64,000 nt of DNA from Porticoccaceae bacterium (GTDB lineage Bacteria > Pseudomonadota > Gammaproteobacteria > Pseudomonadales > Porticoccaceae). Positions 58,371 through 64,000 of the stretch are shown here, in pieces. The first letter of the stretch is position 1, and each line of letters begins with the position of its first letter. Below the pieces are notes generated by a model that was given only the letters and a program-made list of their open reading frames with translations, searched no databases and was not told where the DNA came from. The position numbers and the translations under genes are program-made. The stretch is from contig JAGPUQ010000019.1 of assembly GCA_018069525.1 (NCBI GenBank), forward strand, positions 1 through 64,000, read 5' to 3'.

Positions 58371-61280
58371 TTGACACCACTGTTCGACATTACACCACTG
58401 CAATATGCCCTCGCTCAGGGGCAATTTATTCTCACCCCCAATCAGCGACTCGCCCGCGCCATACAGCAGGCATGGGGACTGAATTGGTGCCAACAAGGTA
58501 AAAAAACCTGGGATCCGGCTCCGGTCTACGCCATCGATCACTGGCTTGCCTCTTGCTGGCAAGATTTGCGCGACGCCACGTTTGAACCCGCATTGATCGG
58601 CACTCTGGCACCTGAACACACCGAGCTTTTTCTGTGGTCGCAAATTATTGCCGCAGACGAGCGCACCCCCACGCAAGGTTCCATTATCGGTTTTGCTCGC
58701 CTCGCTCGCCAGGCACGACAATATCTGGAGCTGTGGCAAGTTGGAGATACCGACACTAAACAGACTGAATCCTGGCTTGCCGACCACCAGGGTTATCAGT
58801 TGCTGCAGCGCTGGCTACCCCAGTTTAGATCGGCAATGACTGCAGCTCAGCTGCTCACACAGGAGCAAATTCTCGACTTTATCGAGCAGGGTTTTGTTAC
58901 GGCTACCCTGCCAAAATCAGACGCTATCCATCTGGTGGGTTTTCAAAACTTACCGCCTAAACAGCGTCAACTGCTGGAGACCGCAGCCGATACCCTCGTT
59001 GAGGTCACGCCTGCATCCCAAAGCAGCCATTGCCAGATTGCCGTATTAGCCGACGGCGATATCGAGATCAGCCGAGCCGCTCAGTGGGCACGTAAACAGC
59101 TTGAGAACCAGCCACAGCAATGCCATCCACAGCAACGTATTGGCATTGTGTTTCCCGATCTCACTCGCATTCGCGATCGGGTCGAGCGGCAGTTCCGCTC
59201 AATACTACAACCCGAATACTGCTTACCCGGCACTGCCAATACCCCGCCGCCATTTAATATGTCTGCGGGCATCCCGCTCGCGCAAACGCCACTGATTCAG
59301 GCCGCCCTTAAATTGTTAGCGCTGCATGAGCCTTCCCAATCATTGTCATTTTATTGCGCAGTCCTCAATAATCCGTTTTGGGGTGATAGTTATAGCGAAA
59401 TCGAACTACGCAGCGAGGCCGAAGTCCGACTTCGCGACCTGAATCAAATAACACTTAAGCCCGGTGATTTTCGTTTTGTAGTTAAACGTGCCCAGGACAA
59501 TACCCAGGAGAATGCTCACGAAGGTGCCGAGCCTGCCAACACCGGGACGACAGACACAAGCACTGATACTGATCTTGCTCTTAATACGAATAAACCCGAG
59601 TTATCAGCCCGCTTACAACGCGCCGCTGATCAAGCGCGCCGACACCCTAAAAAACAAACCTTTTCAGCCTGGGCAAGCGCCCTCACTGAACAACTGGAAG
59701 TGTTGGGTTGGCCCGGTTCCCGCACCCTGGACAGTATTGAATACCAGCAACTACAACACTGGCGGCAAGTTCTCGATCAGCTCACTGAACTGGATGCTAG
59801 CAACACGCAAGTCACCTGGCCTGAAGCCTTAAACCAGCTACGTCAATTACTCAGCAAGGCCATCTTTCAAGCTCAGGCACCAGATTCCCCCGTACAAATT
59901 CTCGGTGTTCTGGAAGCCGCCGGACTGCGCTTCGACGCACTGTGGGTTGCGGGGATGAGCGACGAACACTGGCCGCAGCCCGTACAAATGCACCCTCTGT
60001 TGCCGGCAAGCCTGCAAAAACACGCGGCTATGCCACGCACCAGCGCGGAACGCGAACTCGCTCTGGCTCGCGAATTGATCAGTGGCTTTGCGGCTGCCGC
60101 TACACAGGTGATCTTTAGCTACACAGAGCGGGACGGTGATGTGGAAAAACGCCCTTCACCGCTGCTACAGGAAGTCTTAACAAATACACCCTTACATATC
60201 TTCGATGACGTTCCTTGCGATGAAATACCGGCAATGCTTGATCACCCCCTGGCCAAACACCTTGCCGACCACCCGAACAGAGAGTGGCTGGAGTGGGAGC
60301 AAGCTCCAGTGTTCGACCACCGCAGCGAAATCGTTCGCGGTGGTAGCGGTCTATTGCGCGACCAGGCTGCCTGCCCCTTCAATGCCTTTGTTCGCTGGCG
60401 TCTGGATGCCAAACCCTTAAACGAACCCGGGCCGGGATTATCTGCTCTTGAACGGGGTAATTTGGTGCATCGCGGTCTCGAAATTTTTTGGCGTCAAACC
60501 AAAACCCAGGCCGAGCTATTGGCCCTAAGCGAGGAAGAGAAAGGCCAAAGGCTCGAACTGGCCATCACCACGGCACTGGATGAAACCGCCCGTTACCGGC
60601 CCGAGTTAAACGGCATCCGCTTGCGTCGTATCGAAAGCGTTCGTCTACATAAATTACTCCAGCGCTGGTTAGTAGTAGAATCCCAGCGCGCCGCTTTTAG
60701 CGTGATGGTCAGCGAACACGACTTGAGCCTGCAACTCGGCGGGGGTAACACCCATTCACCTTTACAACTGCCACTGCGTATTGACCGTATTGATCGGCTT
60801 GCCGACGGTCGCTTATTACTGATGGATTACAAAACCGGCAAAGCCGATACCGCGGTCTGGGCTGGCCCCAGACCGGAGCAACCTCAATTACCTCTGTATG
60901 CTGTGGCGCTCACTGACGACACCAGCACCCTGCCGTTAACACCCACAGACAGCGAAGCCGCAAGCATTGCCGTACTGTGCTTCGCGCAAATTTCCAGCAC
61001 CCGGGGTATTGCTTTAAAAGGTATCACCGACGACGAGGACAATACTGGATTTAGCTCGTTGCAAAAACTAGATTTGCCGGACACCTGGAATGCCACCATC
61101 GACCACTGGCGGGAGTCTCTAGGAGGACTTGCGGAAGAATTTATTGAAGGCGACGCAGAGATTGTTTACTACACCGCCGCCGCAAAATACCAGGGCCACT
61201 TGACCCCGATTAATCGCCTGGCAGAACTGGATGATATTCAAGCCTTACACGAAGCAGATAACTCGGGAGCTAAGCCATGA
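58371..61280 (+). CDS. AddB-like PD-(D/E)XK nuclease/helicase-fold DNA repair protein
   Basis: The 969-residue product resembles the proteobacterial probable DNA repair proteins paired with UvrD-like helicases. It has an inactive-helicase-like N-terminal two thirds (FILTPNQRLARAIQQAWG near residue 20, GVLEAAGLRFDALWVAGMSDEHWP near residue 510 in parts). The C-terminal RecB-type nuclease has RIDRIDRLADGRLLLMDYKTGK around residues 803-823 (in parts), with the Asp and Lys of the active site. The start is TTG with AGGAAG upstream; no ATG alternative keeps the conserved N-terminus. It overlaps the next gene by ATGA. Confidence 0.82.
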   Translation: MTPLFDITPLQYALAQGQFILTPNQRLARAIQQAWGLNWCQQGKKTWDPAPVYAIDHWLASCWQDLRDATFEPALIGTLAPEHTELFLWSQIIAADERTPTQGSIIGFARLARQARQYLELWQVGDTDTKQTESWLADHQGYQLLQRWLPQFRSAMTAAQLLTQEQILDFIEQGFVTATLPKSDAIHLVGFQNLPPKQRQLLETAADTLVEVTPASQSSHCQIAVLADGDIEISRAAQWARKQLENQPQQCHPQQRIGIVFPDLTRIRDRVERQFRSILQPEYCLPGTANTPPPFNMSAGIPLAQTPLIQAALKLLALHEPSQSLSFYCAVLNNPFWGDSYSEIELRSEAEVRLRDLNQITLKPGDFRFVVKRAQDNTQENAHEGAEPANTGTTDTSTDTDLALNTNKPELSARLQRAADQARRHPKKQTFSAWASALTEQLEVLGWPGSRTLDSIEYQQLQHWRQVLDQLTELDASNTQVTWPEALNQLRQLLSKAIFQAQAPDSPVQILGVLEAAGLRFDALWVAGMSDEHWPQPVQMHPLLPASLQKHAAMPRTSAERELALARELISGFAAAATQVIFSYTERDGDVEKRPSPLLQEVLTNTPLHIFDDVPCDEIPAMLDHPLAKHLADHPNREWLEWEQAPVFDHRSEIVRGGSGLLRDQAACPFNAFVRWRLDAKPLNEPGPGLSALERGNLVHRGLEIFWRQTKTQAELLALSEEEKGQRLELAITTALDETARYRPELNGIRLRRIESVRLHKLLQRWLVVESQRAAFSVMVSEHDLSLQLGGGNTHSPLQLPLRIDRIDRLADGRLLLMDYKTGKADTAVWAGPRPEQPQLPLYAVALTDDTSTLPLTPTDSEAASIAVLCFAQISSTRGIALKGITDDEDNTGFSSLQKLDLPDTWNATIDHWRESLGGLAEEFIEGDAEIVYYTAAAKYQGHLTPINRLAELDDIQALHEADNSGAKP

Positions 61281-64000
61281 TTCCCGATCAGGCCGAACGC
61301 GCACAGGCGCTCGACACTCGTACATCCTTTGCGGTGGCTGCCCCCGCCGGTTCAGGTAAAACCGGACTACTCACTCAGCGTATGCTGTGCCTACTAGCCG
61401 AAAGTGAACGCCCCGAGTCTGTACTGTGCATGACCTTTACCCGAAAAGCCGCAGCAGAAATGCGGCGGCGTATCAGTGAGGCCCTCACGCTCGGCTTAAG
61501 TTCAACACCCCCCGACAACGACTACGAACGCCATAACTGGCAATTGGCCCAGCGGGTGCTAAAACGAGATGAAGCCATGGGCTGGCAGCTAATGGCCTCC
61601 CTTAATCGCCTGCAAATCACTACTATCGACGGATTTTGCCGCCTCCTCGCGCAACAACTTGCGGTGGAATCCGGCCTCGGCGTAGTGCCAGAAAATACCG
61701 AAACCCCCAGTGTCTTATACCGCCAGGCGACACGCGAATTACTTGCCGAGCTGGAATCTTCCGGCCCCACCGGGGAAGCCCTCGAGTTACTACTCACCCA
61801 CGTGGACAACAACCACCAGCAATTGGAAGACCTGCTGATGGAGCTGATTGCCAAGCGGGAACAGTGGTTAAGCCACGTGGTCAGCAGTCGCGACGCTAGG
61901 GAATATTTAGAGGGCACACTGACCCGGCTGATCACCGATACTTTAGACAAAGCCCAGCAACAACTCGCGCCTTTTACTGGCGAGCTAACGATTTTACTGG
62001 ACTATATTTCTCAGCATATCGCCTCCCATCTGGACCCTCAGGCACTGCAGGTACAGTGGCTTGACTGCAGTGCCAGCGAACTCGCTGCCAATCCTGCTGA
62101 CTGCATGGCAGCCTGGCAGGCCTTGAGCCGTATCTTCCTGACTAACGATGGTAGCTGGCGCAAACAAGCTAACAAAAACATTGGCCTGCCGACCAAAAAA
62201 GATTCTCAGCGTCCCGAGCAAGCCGATGAACGCAAACAGCAATGGAAAACTTTAATTGCAGCATTTCAACAGACCCCCGGCTTGCTGGATCTACTCAACG
62301 ATGTGCTCAGCTTGCCCGACGCTCGCTATGACGACACTCAGTGGGCGGTGCTCGATGCTCTCACTCACCTGCTACCGCAATTGGCAGCGCGCCTGCAGTT
62401 AGTCTTTCAGCGGGAAGGCCAGTGTGACTTTACCGAAACCGCCCTCGCCGCTCAGCGCGCCCTACACAGTGTCAGTAGCAACTTAGGCGACGATTACCCT
62501 ACGGACCTGGCGCTACAACTCGATTATCGTATTCAGCATATTTTAGTTGACGAGTGCCAGGATACCTCCAGCCTGCAATTTAATTTACTACGCCGACTCA
62601 CCGCAGGCTGGCAAGCAGACGATGGCCGCACGCTGTTTCTGGTGGGCGACGCCATGCAGTCACTCTATGGTTTTCGCAACGCCAACGTGGGCCTGTTTCT
62701 CGACAGTCGCCGCCACCCTATCGGCGACATTCACTTGCAAGCGCTCGACCTCTCTACCAATTTTCGTTCCCACAACAGTATTGTTCACTGGGTGAACCGG
62801 GTTTTCACGCAGGCCTTTCCCGACACCGAAGACTCGGGCCGAGGTGCTACCCCCTATGCCCCTTCTGCCGCTGCGGTTGCAGCTGTAGATACAGATACGG
62901 AGCTCGACGCGCACTGCAGTATCACCCTGGACACCTTGGACCCCGAAGCAATTGACAGCGAAGAAGGCGAGCAAGTTGCCCAGCGTGTGCTGGCCGCACA
63001 AGACAACAATCCCGAAGGCAGCATCGCTATTTTGGTGCGGGGTCGCGGTCATTTAAAAGAAATTTTGCCCGCGCTATACAGCAAGGGCTTGAGCTGGCAA
63101 GCCGCCGATATCGACAGCCTCAGTGGACGCATGCCGATCATCGATTTAATGTCCTTGACTCGCGCCTTGCTGTGCCCCGCCGATCGCATTGCCTGGCTAG
63201 CCCTACTACGAGCACCGTGGAGCGGACTTAATCATCGCGACTTACATACCCTGGTAACTCATGTCGCCGCGCAGGACGAGGAACCACTCCAAGATAACAA
63301 TACAAGCAGCACACCTAAGAACTCCAGAGCATTCCCTTTATTATTAAATCAAATCCTGTCGCCTACCCTGCCCGAACACTTATCGGATGCGGGTCGCCAG
63401 ATTGTACAAAGACTGGCCGGCGTATTAGCCGCGGCGTGGCAACAACGCCATCGCAAACCACTGCGTACCTGGATAGAAGGTGTCTGGATTGCCCTGGGTG
63501 GCCCGGCTGCCCTGCTCAACCCCAGCGTATTACAGCAGTGCCGCCAGTACTTTAATTTACTGGAAACCCACAGCACCATTGCCGCCGAAGATTGGGTGTC
63601 ATTTTTGACCCTGGTGGAGAAGGGTCACGCCGCACCGGAACCCGACGCTGACCCGCATCTGCAGATTATGACCATCCATAAAGCCAAGGGTCTGGAGTTT
63701 GATACCGTTATTATTCCGGGCCTCCACCGCCCAGGCAGAAGTAATCAGGGCGAGCTGCTGCTATGGAGGGAGCGTATCAACACCTCGGGGCAAACTGACC
63801 TGATTATGTCACCACCCGCATCCACGGGCAGCGACACCGACCGTACTTATCAATATTTACGCCGGGAACAAAGCCTCAAAGGGCGACTTGAAGATGCCCG
63901 GGTTTTGTATGTAGCCTGCACGCGGGCTAAATCTCATTTACACCTACTCTTCAAGCTACCGAAAAAAACTGCGCCGGGTGCCAACACGCCTTTGGCTCTG
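61277..64000 (+). CDS. UvrD/AddA-family ATP-dependent helicase-nuclease, 3' end outside the window
   Basis: The frame is open for all 908 codons visible. SF1 motifs are in order: Walker A AAPAGSGKTGLL (residues 21-32), TFTRKAAAEMRRRI, Walker B VDECQDTSSLQ near residue 425, GDAMQSLYGFRNA near residue 457, TIHKAKGLEFDTVIIPG near residue 800 and VLYVACTRAKSHLHLL near the end. It should have a C-terminal RecB-type nuclease beyond the window. With the overlapping AddB-like gene it probably forms a recombinational repair complex for double-strand ends. The ATG at 61277 overlaps the upstream stop. Confidence 0.9.
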   Translation, partial: MIPDQAERAQALDTRTSFAVAAPAGSGKTGLLTQRMLCLLAESERPESVLCMTFTRKAAAEMRRRISEALTLGLSSTPPDNDYERHNWQLAQRVLKRDEAMGWQLMASLNRLQITTIDGFCRLLAQQLAVESGLGVVPENTETPSVLYRQATRELLAELESSGPTGEALELLLTHVDNNHQQLEDLLMELIAKREQWLSHVVSSRDAREYLEGTLTRLITDTLDKAQQQLAPFTGELTILLDYISQHIASHLDPQALQVQWLDCSASELAANPADCMAAWQALSRIFLTNDGSWRKQANKNIGLPTKKDSQRPEQADERKQQWKTLIAAFQQTPGLLDLLNDVLSLPDARYDDTQWAVLDALTHLLPQLAARLQLVFQREGQCDFTETALAAQRALHSVSSNLGDDYPTDLALQLDYRIQHILVDECQDTSSLQFNLLRRLTAGWQADDGRTLFLVGDAMQSLYGFRNANVGLFLDSRRHPIGDIHLQALDLSTNFRSHNSIVHWVNRVFTQAFPDTEDSGRGATPYAPSAAAVAAVDTDTELDAHCSITLDTLDPEAIDSEEGEQVAQRVLAAQDNNPEGSIAILVRGRGHLKEILPALYSKGLSWQAADIDSLSGRMPIIDLMSLTRALLCPADRIAWLALLRAPWSGLNHRDLHTLVTHVAAQDEEPLQDNNTSSTPKNSRAFPLLLNQILSPTLPEHLSDAGRQIVQRLAGVLAAAWQQRHRKPLRTWIEGVWIALGGPAALLNPSVLQQCRQYFNLLETHSTIAAEDWVSFLTLVEKGHAAPEPDADPHLQIMTIHKAKGLEFDTVIIPGLHRPGRSNQGELLLWRERINTSGQTDLIMSPPASTGSDTDRTYQYLRREQSLKGRLEDARVLYVACTRAKSHLHLLFKLPKKTAPGANTPLAL

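Overview
The window reads as chromosomal DNA of a heterotrophic, probably marine, gammaproteobacterium that degrades aromatic compounds. This is inferred from gene content only: the acnD/prpF form of the methylcitrate cycle, lolCDE, rmuC, murI, an AddB-like/UvrD-like repair pair, a CheD/ParA-containing chemotaxis operon and a caa3-type oxidase. No rRNA, tRNA or CRISPR array was seen.

Layout. (1) 1-9.3 kb, minus strand: the propionate methylcitrate pathway prpB-prpC-acnD-prpF, then prpD. prpF and prpD are separated by a small internally deleted element derived from a REP-associated tyrosine transposase (RAYT), next to a 5'-truncated pilin accessory gene. The 5' end of a larger relative of the same transposase sits at the left edge. 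(2) 9.6-15 kb: a DUF2062 membrane protein, a TolB-like/TPR protein carrying a perfect 30-bp palindrome, and lolCDE. (3) 15-24.3 kb, minus strand: a naphthalene-type upper pathway (NahD-, NahC- and NahE-like enzymes, ferredoxin, ferredoxin reductase), a NagGH/AndAcAd-like hydroxylase, an IclR regulator and a second ring-hydroxylating oxygenase. (4) 24.6-38 kb, plus strand: an HpaB-like monooxygenase, a BenAB-like third oxygenase, a TodX/FadL-type outer-membrane channel, UbiX, a Tat-exported unknown protein, a 4-cresol-dehydrogenase-like flavoprotein with its cytochrome c, an aldehyde dehydrogenase, a UbiD/VdcD decarboxylase and a divergent flavoprotein paralogue. (5) 38.7-44.6 kb: a cytochrome oxidase operon with a diheme subunit II and two subunit III genes. 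(6) 44.7-49.6 kb: small membrane proteins, rmuC and murI. (7) 49.7-57.9 kb, minus strand: cheY-cheA-parA-STAS-cheR-cheD-cheB-cheZ-like-cheW. (8) 58.4 kb to the end: an AddB-like nuclease and a UvrD-family helicase that runs off the window.

How it fits together. A FadL-type channel admits hydrophobic substrates. Oxygenases that probably share one ferredoxin/reductase pair activate the rings, and the NahC/D/E steps yield salicylaldehyde-type products and pyruvate. A second branch would oxidise a 4-alkylphenol-type side chain to a hydroxybenzoate and then remove the carboxylate without oxidation, giving a phenol. The methylcitrate cycle would handle propionyl-CoA.

The most distinctive features are: three oxygenases served by one electron-transfer pair; the cresol-dehydrogenase to decarboxylase route with an apparently active-site-less paralogue; a chemotaxis operon with a ParA/STAS pair and a CheZ-like protein; the RAYT-derived mini-element; the 30-bp palindrome; and short (mostly 12-17 bp) degenerate tandem repeats in many intergenic gaps.
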